Below, one piece after another: positions 11,289-22,199 of a stretch of DNA of 64,000 nucleotides. The notes beneath the pieces are model-generated. The model was not told the origin of the DNA and made no database searches. It saw nothing but the letters and a program-made list of their open reading frames with translations. This stretch comes from Macrothele yani (taxonomy: Eukaryota; Arthropoda; Arachnida; Araneae; Macrothelidae), in assembly GCA_039090855.1 (NCBI GenBank), contig CM076991.1:101134021-101198020 (forward strand), written 5' to 3'. A program made the translations under genes and the position numbers. Numbering within the stretch: position 1 is the stretch's first letter; every line of letters begins with the position of its first letter.

Positions 11289-11523
11289 GCCCCCCCGGCG
11301 GCGCAGTGGTCTAAGCGATGGCCCCTGATCATTCACTCGAAAGGAGGTCCGGGTTCGAATCCCGTGAGGCATGGATGCTGTGTTTGTCTTAAGGCACTGG
11401 CTCTCTCCCTTCCCTGGAACCAGTGACCCTAAATTAGGGGCGGGCGACTGCTTATAGCCCATTGAGTTGCTCACGGTGGTCGTTAAACCTCCAATAGTAT
11501 ATATATATATATATATATATATA
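11289..11523 (+). repeat. SINE family 1, nearly full length
   Basis: It runs from the tRNA-like head (ggcggcgcagtggtctaagc A box, ggtccgggttcgaatccc B box) through the body (ctggctctctcccttccctg, cgggcgactgcttatagccc) to the tail ggtcgttaaacctcc. Instead of poly(A) it ends in a (TA)n run (11498-11524). A short direct repeat tgctca at 11283-11288 and 11524-11529 may be its target-site duplication. Confidence 0.85.
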
Positions 11524-11529
11524 TGCTCA

Positions 11530-12640
11530 TTTCGTAGAGCAACAATGACAAAATAGGTAAAATGAAGGTTACAGATTCATTCTCACTTCCATATGTATAA
11601 GGAACTTGCGATCACGTAATTGAGAAACAGCATATTCACCGAAATTTCAATTATGCTTCATCACAGTATTTAAAACTTAGGACTACACTCACTGATACCC
11701 CGCCTACCCACCCCCATACCTATCATTTTTCTTCCTACTCCGTACCGCAAGACGTGCGGAGAATGATGCAGCTAGGCCCAGAGGTCGACGGAAAGGTTAT
11801 AAATAAACAGTGGAACTCCAACGGAGCAAGAGAAAGGAATTCCATAACAAGTTTCCGCGGGTCACATACAACTGCCACCCACCCTCTCTGATCCACCTGC
11901 CTCTTCCCCCCACCCAATTCCCCCCTCAGGTTTTAGGAGCCCCCTCATCGTACTCACTTTCCTCGATCTCCTTAACGTTCGTGTGGAAGCTGTATTGATT
12001 TGGCAGCGGGATGATGACGGTGCTGCCGTTTCTCCGAGAAGGAAAAACCTTAGCCAGTCTTCGTCGTCGGTGGAGGAGGTTTTCTGGCATGCACTGCCTG
12101 CAGGGATGCACTCGTAAACCTTGGACCCTCAGAGCATTGGACATTGAAGAAACGTCCAAACAAAACCAACTTGTTTTTTTTTCTCGTTTTGTTCTTCTCC
12201 TCCTACCACTCCTTCCCTCTCTAATCTAATGCCCTCCCCAGCAATTCTTCGAATTGCTCCTTCTACCTACCAATCACAGTGACAGTCAACAACACTAATC
12301 TACTCTCCCTCTATTTTTAGCTCCTTTATACGTTTACTTACATATAGCTCTTGTCTTATTTTAGCATTATTCCTGTATAATACCACCCATAAGAATATGA
12401 TTTACCAACAGAATAAGAAGCAAAAGTATAAAGCAAAGAAAACAACTTGCTCTCCATTCTACTTTTTATTGGATTTGTAGTTCAATATTCAGTTTGTTTA
12501 ATCTGTTACGGGGATGCAGTATTTATGCATCAGTTCGTTTCTCGAAGCAGGGAATTTTCAAGCGGTAGGTTTGAAAGCAGTATCTGGGGCGGCGGCAGCA
12601 ATTGGACTCATAAAGGCGAGGTTCAAAGGCAATCACTTCC
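11530..12640. other. Unassigned, contains one exon-like ORF
   Basis: Pyrimidine-rich tracts lie around 11870-11945 and 12180-12340. Apart from the exon-like segment at 11958-12097 (minus strand) I see no gene, repeat unit or terminal repeat. Confidence 0.35.
11958..12097 (-). CDS. Possible internal exon of an unknown gene
   Basis: On the minus strand a 140-bp block lies between an acceptor-like ccctgcag and an excellent donor-like gaggaaa|gtgagtac. One frame is open across it and continues on both sides; it contains the non-repetitive stretch NGSTVIIPLPNQYSFHTN, richer in varied residues than chance ORFs nearby. A second frame is open too, and 140 bp is not a multiple of three. I do not recognise the protein. 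It is the best candidate for host coding sequence in the left half, but the evidence is only composition and splice signals. Confidence 0.22.
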
Positions 12641-12651
12641 TTTGTGTCTCT

Positions 12652-12765
12652 CTTTCCAAACAGTGGACTCTGTCTCGCTTTCCAAACAGTGGACTCTGTC
12701 TCGCTTTCCAAACAGTGGACTCTGTCTCGCTTTCCAAACAGTGGACTCTGTCTCGCTTTCCGTAT
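12652..12765 (+). repeat. 26-bp minisatellite, four copies
   Basis: Unit ctttccaaacagtggactct plus gtctcg; unit starts at 12652, 12678, 12704 and 12730, with a broken fifth at 12756. The copies are almost identical, suggesting recent expansion. ORFs through it on both strands are repeat artefacts. Confidence 0.95.
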
Positions 12766-12959
12766 GGCATCCCCGAAAAAATTAAAAAGAGAAAAAATAA
12801 TTCCACTCTGGGCTGCATCATCAATATTCTACTAACACAATTGAAAATGTTCACTTCACACACGTGTTAAGTAGTTCGTGTTAACTTGCAGAATATTGCG
12901 TGGTTGAAGATAGTAATAAAAATGATAATACTTCTAAGCAAATAATTCTTGCGATCCTT

Positions 12960-13248
12960 AGGCCGCGGGTGGCCGAGTGGGCAACGTCCGTGATTGCCAC
13001 GGAAAGGGCCTCAGGTTCGATCCACAAATATCCGCAGTGCGTCGGATGGGCACGTTAAGCCGTCGGACCCCGGGTACTGGCTCCCCGGTAATAAATAAGG
13101 GCGTCTTTCTCCCTCCTTTCTACTTCACTTCGTGTCACTTTCCTATCGGGCACTCTAGCCCAAATCTCCTAACTTCCTATTTCTAAGGGTCGTTTAAGAC
13201 CTGGGGTCAGACATTCCCTTCCTAAAATCCTCTACATATGATCATGAT
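12960..13248 (+). repeat. tRNA-derived SINE (family 2) with 14-bp TSD
   Basis: The head resembles a tRNA of the Ser/Leu type: A box tggccgagtgg (12970-12980) and B box ggttcgatcc (13014-13023). The body is unrelated to SINE family 1. The 14-bp direct repeat ttcttgcgatcctt flanks it exactly (12946-12959 and 13249-13262), and the flanks join to restore the LTR sequence. No poly(A) tail is seen; the 3' end is ctctacatatgatcatga. Confidence 0.85.
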
Positions 13249-13440
13249 TTCTTGCGATCCTTTTATATCTCTTAGAAACATTTATCCTTTTGCTTTGCTT
13301 AATCGCAGAAAGGTTGTCGTTAGCTCTGTAATCCTTCCCTAAAATGCTCTCCCGTCACGTTTGCTTTTCTGCGGAGAATTCCTGCATTGCCCCGGTCAGC
13401 TTAAGACCTCTCCCTAACACCTCAGCCCTTTCCTGACTAG

Positions 13441-14053
13441 AAGCGGGTACAAAATCACGCCACGGTTACTTTGTAAAGATACTAAAATGTCACTGTCACG
13501 GTTTGTGATCAGCGGCAAAAATCACCGTTCCAAAATCACGAGAACACTTTACTTCCTGAATTGTTCTAAAATTCACGCTACTTTCAGGGAACGACAGGTA
13601 CGTTTCAAATCAAGCGTTCCCAAATCACGTTACTTTCGTTAACCGCTCCAAAATCACTGGATATTAAATATAGATATTTCCAAGCTTTTTAACTCGGTAA
13701 TCTCACTTTTAAATCAAGCTACTTTTATTAAGCGCTCCAAAATCACTGATATTAAATGTAGATATTTCTCAGCTTATCACTCCGTAACTCACTTTTAAAG
13801 CTATTTATCTGACGGGGTTAGGGTTTTTCTTATTTTAAGTGACATTTATATATAGGCTATTTTGTACCCAAACCACCGTTCAATGAAGTTCTAAAGCACC
13901 AAGATTTTTTTTTTTTTTTAAGGGCTTGAGCACAAAATTTCAGAAAAATGCAATTATTGGCTAAAAATATACCCGAATAAAATCTTTTTTGTGGTTAGGT
14001 CTGTCTACAGACTACCAGACCGAATAAATGAATTATAAATAATAATTCATTTA
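13441..14053. repeat. Block with repeated caaaatcac motifs and a tandem duplication
   Basis: Part of the sequence that split the old LTR. Motifs such as ccaaaatcac and gttactttc recur. An 89-bp unit beginning gctccaaaatcactg is repeated at 13645 and 13734 with small changes. A related motif cluster (gttactgaaatgtcac) lies at about 15840-15880, on the far side of the Tc1 element, so both may belong to one older insertion. No ORF of interest. Confidence 0.5.
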
Positions 14054-15469
14054 CACTGCCGGAAAGTGAAAAAAGAACACCAAGAAGGAATTGGCGGACG
14101 ATCATGAAATTTACATGTGTTAATGGGGTCGAGTTTACGTAGGTGTGATGTTAATTTCGGGACCAACCGGTGAGCGCTTACGCCACAGCACGGCACAATA
14201 TGCAAATTATCGTCGGTGGTATTTAAGGAGTACGGCGAAGTGAATGTAATCAGTCGTCGGCGTACGGACACGTGCGAAGACCCTGAAGAAGCTGCAATGC
14301 CTGGACATGGAAGACGTGTACGATTTCAGCAGTTATCGGACTTTGAGCGAGGTCGTCTAGTCGGACTCCGCGAGGCCGGGTGGTCATATCGTCGTATCGC
14401 GGAGCGAATTGGACGGGAAGTATCGGTGGTGGTACGATGGTGGCGTAGAAGGTCCGAGGAACATTCCCACACGAGAAGACGTGGAACCGGGAGTCAGAGA
14501 CGGACTGATGAGCGGACCGATCAACGCATAAGAAGAGCGGCGTTGTCAAGCAGAACATCCACTGCGACGCAAATCCGAGCTGCCGTTGCACCAGAGGTGA
14601 CTGTGCGAACAATCCGCAACTGTCTACTGGATGCAAGACTACGTGCACGTGTGCCTCTGACTCCAGCCCACCGTCAGGAACGGCTGCAGTGGTGTCGCCA
14701 ACGTCTGCACTGGAGAACGCAATGGCGATCTGTCGTGTTTAGCGATGAAAGCAGATTCTGCTTGGGAGCCTCCGATGGCCGTATGCGTGTTCGCAGACGC
14801 ACAGGGGAGCGTTTCCACCCTTCTTGCATCCGCCAGCGACACACAGGGCCTACACTTGGTCTCCTGGTGTAGGGAGCGATCAGCTATCACTCCCGTACAC
14901 AACTAGTGTTTGTACCGGGTACGTTAAACAGCACTTCCTACATCAACAACATCATTCAGCCCGTTGTTGTGCCATTTGTAAGGTCGGTCCATCGTGGTGT
15001 TTTCCAGCAAGATAACGCACGCCCACACACGGCACGTGCAAAGCAACATGCACTTCAGGGTGTGAGACAACTTCCATGGCCTGCACGTTCACCGGATTTG
15101 TCCCCCATTGAGCACGTGTGGAATTTTGTGGGACAACGACTTATCTGGTCTCCACGGCCAGCCACGACCATCCCCGATGTACGCGTCCCGGTTGAGGATG
15201 CTTGGAACTCAATACCCCAAACTTACATCCAACATCTGTACGACAGACTCCATGCCAGAATTGCACAGTGTGACGCAGTTCATGGCAGTTCAACCTCGTA
15301 CTAACTATGTTACATGGAAATGTTATTTTTTAGTTTCCCAGCAAATACAGCTGTATTTTGCCATAATGTTTTGATCGCGTTATCCTCTGTATTCCGTTAT
15401 TATGCTGTATAACTTTCGTTGGTATCAGACGTCTCCTTCTTGGTGTTCTTTTTTCACTTTCCGCCAGTG
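14054..15469 (+). mobile_element. Tc1-like transposon, structurally complete, 1416 bp
   Basis: It begins cactgccggaaagtgaaaaa and ends with the inverted form; the terminal repeats match over about 36 bp with one mismatch (14054-14089 and 15434-15469). TA flanks both sides (14052-14053 and 15470-15471), the duplicated target of Tc1/mariner elements. It contains a single transposase gene. Size, ends and target all fit a complete autonomous-type Tc1 element with one disabling stop. Confidence 0.93.
14297..15304 (+). pseudogene. Tc1-like transposase, one premature stop
   Basis: From the ATG at 14297 the protein opens with FQQLSDFERGRLVGLREAGW, the first helix-turn-helix, followed by a second (TVRTIRNCLLDARLRAR). 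The catalytic motifs are all present: VVFSDESRF (first Asp), QQDNARPH (second Asp), SPDLSPIEHVW (Glu). I count 32 residues between the second Asp and the Glu, two fewer than the classic Tc1 spacing of 34. The frame is open throughout except for a TAG at 14870-14872, where the family normally has Trp in a VWGAIS-like motif. The natural stop is at 15302. One base change therefore silences an otherwise full gene. I chose 14297 because upstream in-frame sequence lacks a better start. Confidence 0.9.
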
Positions 15470-15471
15470 TA

Positions 15472-15879
15472 TCTTCCACTTCAAAATTTTTTATATACGA
15501 GCAAAACTTGTATATGAAAAATTTCTATCTGCTCTTCCGAGTTAAAAGATTTCATATTTAATGTTCCTCCGTTACTTACCTATGAAAAATAACTAAAATA
15601 CCTATGAAAACTAACTAAAATGCCTATGAAAAGTAACTAAGAATACAAGCGCCTAATTAGTCTGTCAGTGGAAATTTCGGAAATAGCACCAACACGAAAC
15701 CTCTTGAGAACTGAGAACGAGAACTGCGAAGCGAAGTGCCGAGTAACGATAAACAAAACGTTCTTGTGGATTGTGATTTCGCCACGTGACTAATTTGAGC
15801 ATACAAGTACAGGTGTTCGTTCTTGTCACAAACAGTGACTTTGTCACCGTTACGTTTTTGAAACGTTACTGAAATGTCA
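15472..15879. other. No gene; small 22-bp triplication
   Basis: Three copies of a unit like cctatgaaaactaactaaaa lie at about 15578-15645. The remainder resembles the block at 13441-14053. No ORF is supportable. Confidence 0.5.
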
Positions 15880-16360
15880 CTTTTAAGCCCATCCTTATTC
15901 CAGACCCTCGTGTTCCTGCGACCGCTCGCTTTCCTATCCTAGAAAACACTGTCTTTTGCCCCTACCCCTTTGTTTCCACAAAATTAACGCCGTTCAACCA
16001 CAAAGGCCCGTCGGCTCCCAAGTACCTGGGAGAAAAACGCCGGTATCGGCTAATACAAAGCATCAAGGTAAAAGTTAAGAGGGCTTACGCTTGCAGTCGG
16101 CTGCTTTGAAATTAAGAATGTAGAGGATCAAATGAGCACGACAATACAAAATTGATTGCAACATGTAAAGGTGTAGACTCTAAAATGAGACAAACTGGCG
16201 TCTCTAAATGAACCGTGCTTCCGATGTTTAATGGAGGAGTGACACAGCAAAAATTCTCTCATGCTTCATGGAAACAAAGGAAAAGGAGCACGAAACGAAA
16301 TAAAAGTTGCGAAATGAGATTTAATATCATATCCCAAAACCTAGTATAAAATCTCCGTAA

Positions 16361-16363
<3 letters not shown>

Positions 16364-16420
<57 letters not shown>
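16364..16420 (+). repeat. (GT)n microsatellite
   Basis: Uninterrupted GT dinucleotides for 57 bp, directly after the end of the old LTR. Confidence 0.99.
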
Positions 16421-16423
<3 letters not shown>

Positions 16424-17265
16424 ATTACGAATAGCATTTTCCGTGAGAATGCCCTAGAGAAATATGTTGACGGCGATAAAGATTCGAGTTAGTTCGACAA
16501 CGGGTTCAAAAGCGAACAAAAGATTAAGACAAGTGAAGACACAGAAGTAAATACTGACGAAAAACTACAGGGCGGCTTCTAGGACAGGCGGTAATTAATA
16601 ATAAGAAGACTATATCGTAACTTTTTTATAAGGCGATAGGTAGAGAATGCTAAAGGATTAGTGGAAGTCAGCGGTAAGCGTCGACAGAAGGGATCTGATG
16701 GGATCAGGTACATTGGTACTGTCGGATTTTGGCGACGAGAAGGCGGCGAGTTCGTTTTAATGTTTGAGGATTAAGGACGGCTTGTAGCAGATAAAGTCAA
16801 TGTGTGATGTGTTTAGCTGTAATGAATGCTGCGAAAAGCAGATAGGAGTAGGCGGCAGACATGATGAAACCAGGTGGACGGGTGGAAAGACCAGACTTAA
16901 AGACAACACCGAAACAAAGTAAAGATCTCCGCCTGTGCTTTCATAAGAAATGATCCAGCGAAAATAACATTCACTTTTCATGTCAGCGATACAAGATACC
17001 CGTGATTTGAGAGAGCTGGTAGGTCATTACCTATACCCCCCGTCACTTCCCGAAACCACTTACTCAATCGTCTGCTCAGGGACTGGTGGCCCGGGTTTAG
17101 GGCCCCACACTTAAGGGGGGGGTGGCAGAACCGCAATGCAAAAAGAAATCTGATTTATATGGAGTCCATTTAATTTCAAAATGAGTAACGGATAAGGCAC
17201 GAAAATTGCTGTGCTTTTCATCTCAAACTTGCAGATGAAATATAAATGTGCTATATTTATATATA
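16421..17265. other. No recognised gene
   Basis: Mixed-composition sequence without tandem units. A short patch at about 17085-17125 (gtggcccgggtttagggccc, then a poly-G run) looks like the end of some transposon, but I found no partner end. ORFs are short and unsupported. Confidence 0.35.
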
Positions 17266-18271
17266 CTCTATATTGACAAAAGTCACCGGACACAATTTCA
17301 AAAGCAAATGAACGGATGCGTTGAGTTGTTAAGATGCGCGGTACAACTGCAAACAGTATATAAACAAGCCTGCAGCTGACGGCGATCATATCGTACTGTA
17401 AGGTTGAGTGAAAATGTCGCGGCGGGAGAGAGCTGACTTTCAGAAACGAAAGGTTGTTGGGTGTTATATTAGTGGGTTGTCCATAAGAGAAACCGAGAAG
17501 CGTTTAAACATACCCAAGTCAACTGTTTTGGATGTACTGAATAAGTGGAAGACACATGGCATGCCTGAAGCAGCAAAACGTACAGGCAGACCAAAGAAAA
17601 TCAGTGATAGAGGACGTCGAAGCCTCAAGAGAGTCGTTACAGCTAATCGGCAGAGTACTGCACAAGCCCTCAATGTACAGGTGAGTAAAACTGATAAAAA
17701 CCGCGGTATGTACACGTACTATTCGTAGAAAACTTCATTCCATGGGTAACCGTGGTCGCGCGGCTGCCCATATAAGCCTTTCATCTCCACTCGGAATGCT
17801 AGTCGTCATGTAGAATGGTGTAAAGAACATTTATCGTTCACCGTATATCAATGGAAACGGGTTCTATGGACTGATGAATCCAGATACACGATCCATCAGT
17901 CTGATGGCAGTGTGTGGGTATGACGGCAGCCCGGGGAACGCTATTTACCACAGTGTACTGTTCTTATTGTCAAGTTTGGAGCTGGCGGTGCACTCGTGTG
18001 GGTGTTTTTCGTAGTATGGTCCCGGCCAATTGGTTATCGTGGACAAACCAGTTAACCAGCACGTCTACCTCGGTATTCTGGACAATTATGCCCTACAAAC
18101 TCTATGGCAATACTATGGAACCGAGCCTTGTTGGTACCAGAAAGATAATGCACCGAGCCGTAAAGAAAGGACTGTTACGGCGTGGTTTGACGATAATTTC
18201 GTATCGTTTCTGAACTGACCAACATAGAGCCCTGATCTTAATCTCATAGAACACTTATGGGATGAATAGCG
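17266..18271 (+). mobile_element. Tc1-like element (second family), 3' end lost
   Basis: The left end ctctatattgacaaaagtca is at 17266 after a TA. The same end with better-preserved bases (complement of cactatattgacaaaagtcg) occurs at 53575 in the reversed fragment. The right inverted repeat is missing because the sequence changes at about 18272 into the mariner-derived minisatellite. Confidence 0.8.
17414..18270 (+). pseudogene. Tc1-like transposase pseudogene (DD34E type)
   Basis: The ATG at 17414 opens MSRRERADFQKRKVVGCYIS, an N-terminal helix-turn-helix region (IRETEKRLNIPKSTVLDVL), then a GRPKK linker. The first frame ends at about 17726. Further on, in shifted frames, the catalytic blocks are recognisable: LWTDESRYTIH (first Asp), YQKDNAPSRK (second Asp) and SPDLNLIEHLWDE (Glu), with 34 residues between the last two as in classic Tc1. 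At least two frameshifts and two stops separate the blocks, so the gene is dead. It breaks off a few codons after the Glu. Confidence 0.85.
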
Positions 18272-18629
18272 CGCCGCATAAGAAGTTTACATATTTGAAA
18301 CTCAATCGCTTCGAAGTAGTCCCCTTCCGAAGCCACACACTTAGACCAGTCCTGTTTCAAGACTTACATATTTGAAACTTAATCGCCTTCGAAGTAGTCC
18401 CCTTCCGAAGCCACACACTTAGCCTAACGCTGTTTCATAACTTACGTATTTGAAACTTAATCGCCTTCGAAATAGTTCCCTTTCAAAGCCACACACTTAG
18501 CTCAGCCCTGTCTCAAGATTTAATATTTGAAACTTAATCGCCTTCGAAGTAGTCCCCTTCCGGAGCCACAGACTCAGCCCAGCGCTGTTTGAAGATTTAC
18601 ATATTTGAAACTTAATCGCCTTCGAAGTA
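18272..18629 (-). repeat. Mariner-derived minisatellite, left part (about 78-bp unit)
   Basis: The unit contains catatttgaaacttaatcgc and cttcgaagtagtccccttcc, then gaagccacacacttagccca and gcgctgtttcaa. Read on the minus strand it encodes RWAKCVASEGDYFEGD and a stop, the C-terminus of a mariner transposase, followed by a few bases of 3' sequence. Four to five units lie here; the array continues at 32916 on the other side of the 14.3 kb insertion. The left edge cuts off the Tc1 element at 17266-18271. Confidence 0.9.
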
Positions 18630-21078
18630 CACTGTTAAAAATTCCCGTAAAAAAAGTCTTGTTGCCCGTGTATTTTTACGATCAAGGCTCGTTTCTGCAG
18701 TTTCAAGGCGATGCCCGTATTTTAACGGGCATGGATATGTAGGAAAACGGTTCCTATCCGTAATTTTATGGGCGTTGCTAAGAGGCACGGGTTAGCCAAT
18801 GAACGATAATGACAGAAAAGGATTGCGGCATGCGTCGCTTTCTGCTATTGGTCAGCGAGTCGTCACGTGATTTTACGGGGATTGCTCGTTTTTTTACCAA
18901 GACGAAGGGATGGGCGATATTTTCAAAAGTATGATGATATCTTTTAATATTTCTGAGACCGATATATTGAATCGAAAATATCTGTATTTAAAGATCAATA
19001 TATCAGATTGATTTTTCGATATTTTTCAATACTTCTGATCTCAATAAGACTGATATTTCGGTTTATTCACTGCGTACTGCATCAGGGTTATCACTGAATC
19101 CGATCCAATGTTGTGCTAAGTATTGGCTATTGGGAACTTGGGACTAATTGGCTGTTGGCTTGTTCGCACAAATCTCAGCCATTACTAAATTATCCTGCAG
19201 CTTGAAAATATAGCTGCAATCAAGTTTTGTTAATACCATTAAAATAGTGATATCTCAGAAAAGTACTGTATATTACTAACTTCGTACCTTTTACAAGACA
19301 GTCGCTGTACTTGGAAATAAACGTAGTGCGTTTATTTTGCCATTTCAGTCGTTTTGTTGTGTAAATAATTATTTCCGATAGCGGAATTGATATTTAACGT
19401 TTTTTTACAAGACCGACGCCATGGGTTAGTGCTTTTATTTTTGCCCTTTTACGTTGTTTTGTTACGTAAATAAATATTTTCGACAGCGGAATTAACATTT
19501 TACGTTTTTATAATTCATAAAAATTCGCTAAAAATATATCTTGTATGCTGAGCTGGAAAGCCAACATCAGGGTTGTTTACATCGTAGCCAAGGTAATGTA
19601 AGGGCGTATTTATATTATATATTTTATACATTTATGTAATGAAAGGTGGCATATATTTATGCCCACTTCCCCCCCCCGAAAGTGTTTAAATGTGTTTTAT
19701 TTATTGTTAAAATGTGCCTTACATTGGAAACAAAAATGCTTAATTTAATAAAAAAATTCATTAATTTACATTACAATTTTTTTTTTTTATTTTTTTTTCT
19801 ATTCTCATTGTTTTATTTTGTCCTGGTGGATTTAATTTTTTTCATTTCATTGGCACGCCCTCAGAAAAAATCTATATATGCCCCTTGTTGTATTTCTTAA
19901 TGAAGGGGCAGAGCACAGATGGGATGAAAGTGGCCAAAGGGCAGGAAGTTGTCACATAAATTTACAGAACATAAATGCAGAAACTGTTTTTTTTAACAAA
20001 ACATGTTATCGTGATTCTCTGTACTTAACATTGCTACCTATGCAAGATTGTTGATACAGCGAGACAAAATTAGTCAAAAAAGCAATCATAAAAGTGTTGT
20101 GCACTTTTGTGTTTATATAACATCTGCACTCCCCTTCCACTAATGGGGGGGCTGTGGTTGTGGATAGTATCAACTGTCACCAACAATATTTGAAGGTTTT
20201 GGTTATCATTTAAAAGTAAACAAATTAGATGTCAACTTTCCTGTTAAGCACACTCAACATCTTTTTAAAGAATATATATGAATAAAAAAACACACTTGAA
20301 ATGGAATTTGTGGCAGAAATATTTTGCTACATAGAAGACCAGTAAACCACAGGCAATTGGGTAAATAAGTCTCATTGATTTGATTATTCTACACATGTTA
20401 AGGTTTTTTCCATTATTCGAAATGTTTATTTAAGTACAAAAGTGGAGTAAAATGCCTAAAACAAAATCACTGGGTTACTTCTGTCTGAAACATTACCCCC
20501 TTAGCCTGTAATCACAGCATATTATTGCAATTTCTAATGCAGAATGTTCTGCAAAGTCATAATATTGTTGAGAAGTAAATGGCTAGAGCTTTTTAATGCA
20601 ATTTTGAAGAAGTTTGCACACATACATGAAAATATATTATTTCAAAGTTAGTGTGCATATACACTGTAGATACATATATAATTTATTTTTTTTTGTAAAA
20701 AAATAACAAAAAAAAACAACTGAAAATACAACAAACCTTGTTAACAGGTTTCGGCCTAATTTGCCCAGTGTTATCCATTTTGTCATTATGTCTCTTTCTC
20801 TCTTGATAAAAACTGTGAACATATTTTTTTTTTTTTTGTGAAAACTGTTATTCTTAAACGGAATGGCATTAACAAAATTCTGTTGTCCAGAAAAGTTTTA
20901 ACGTGCAGTGCTCTTCCTCATTTGATTTCTCTAGTGTTTCTTTACAGTATACAAGGTTACTTTTTTCAAAAATTCTTTTCCTGCTAAAATCTAATAAATG
21001 TGCAATGTAAAAATTGCATTTGTACTCATAAATATGGGTTCTTGGTTTGATTAAAAGGCAATACATTGTGCCAAATGT

Positions 21079-21390
21079 TTGACACTAGCTGTAGGAAGGG
21101 AGTTCTTAGACTATACCATTAAAGACTATATTAATATATTAGCTGAAACAATGCTCGGATTATATGAATACCTTGCATTGCGCCCATCAGTTTTACATTT
21201 GATCAAGTTTGCAAAAATTGTATGTGATTTTATACCTGCTACAACTGATTCAGCATCAATATCAGGAAAATTCTCATACAAAAAGATTACTTCTTCCTCA
21301 GAAACTGCTAGAAAACAGTCAAATTTTCAAAATAAGAAGCACTGTTCATTAAATGTGAAAATCCTCCAAATATGTGGCGTCAGTGAATAA
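21079..21390 (+). pseudogene. Possible hAT transposase C-terminal remnant
   Basis: The 103-codon frame contains LIKFAKIVCDFIPATTDSAS followed by ISGKFSYKKITSSSETARKQ. This follows the spacing of the hAT C-terminal dimerisation domain, where a short helix leads into IPATS.PSER.FS..G. The conserved Ser-Glu-Arg and the Phe-Ser are lost, and no upstream ribonuclease-H-like part is seen. Its position inside the hAT-like element 18906-25128 supports the call. An old, broken copy; it could be a chance resemblance. Confidence 0.42.
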
Positions 21391-21594
21391 ACAAAGATGT
21401 CGCTCTTTCCAGGTTTTAGCAATTAAATGTCATGAAATCTATTCAGTCAAGAAATCTATTTATTAAATGTCATGAATAAAATCTATTCAGTCATGAAATG
21501 TTCATTAAATGTCATGGAAACTATTCAGTATCTAAATAATCATGGAAAATGTGCCTACCAAGTGGTAAAATACATAAAGAAGTTGTTCCTGTCT

Positions 21595-21705
21595 TGTCTT
21601 TCCTGGAACCACTCGCCCTAAATTAGGGACATGTGTCTGCTTATGGTGAATCAAGCTTCTACACATTCGGGAACAACTTTAGATGCTCATGGAGATCAAC
21701 ACACA
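21595..21705 (+). repeat. SINE fragment
   Basis: cttgtctttcctggaaccac, then ccctaaattagggacatg and gggaacaacttt match the body of the SINE variant at 3770-3985 (which also has gaacaacttgagatg). Head and tail are absent. Confidence 0.55.
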
Positions 21706-22199
21706 CACCACTTCACTTCAAGCATTTTTTTCCAGTTCTCAGTCCATTTCTTTGGATTTCTCATCTCCATTAAAAACTTGTACACAATAAATATCTGAAG
21801 TATTCTTTATCAAGTCTAAAACACCTGAGGAGCTATCTTCGATATCATATCATTTTTTTTTTTTTTACATTTTAAATGCTCATTGGTGGAGTCTATCCTT
21901 AAAATTAAGGAAGTCAGCAGATTTAAAAAAAAAAAATTACAGTTTTGAACTCAAATGGGATATAGCATTTAATGTTTCACTTATTAACACCAAAACAACA
22001 CAAAAATTAGTACTGATTCCTCACCTTTAGTTATATTTAACTTGCTGTAGATGAGGGATTTTCTCTTTACATGCATATATATCACTAAGCTGTTCTCTAA
22101 GATCATAGGTTAGTTTCTTGATGAGAGCTTATCTGCTGGATTAAAGTTTAAAACTGATGGAAATACATTTTATTTACTCTTGATGTATCAAACATCTGC

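Larger units (their letters stand above)
12865..16362 (+). repeat. Old diverged LTR, broken by nested insertions
   Basis: Pieces at 12865-12959, 13263-13440 and about 15880-16362 follow, in order, the solo LTR at 6451-7219: the start tgttaag ... gaatattgcgtggttgaaga, then gcagaaaggttgtcgttagc, then gcgaccgctcgctttc, and the end cctagtataaaatctccgta plus aca. A SINE (12960-13248) and a block of about 2.4 kb containing a Tc1 element interrupt it. It is visibly more diverged than the other copies and is therefore older. Confidence 0.65.

Noticed and set aside
12447..12870. ORFs on both strands with repeated Phe-Gln-Thr-Val-Asp-Ser motifs
   Set aside because: Produced by the 26-bp minisatellite; both strands are open alike.
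13815..13830. Telomere-like ggttagggtt
   Set aside because: A single occurrence, no tandem copies.
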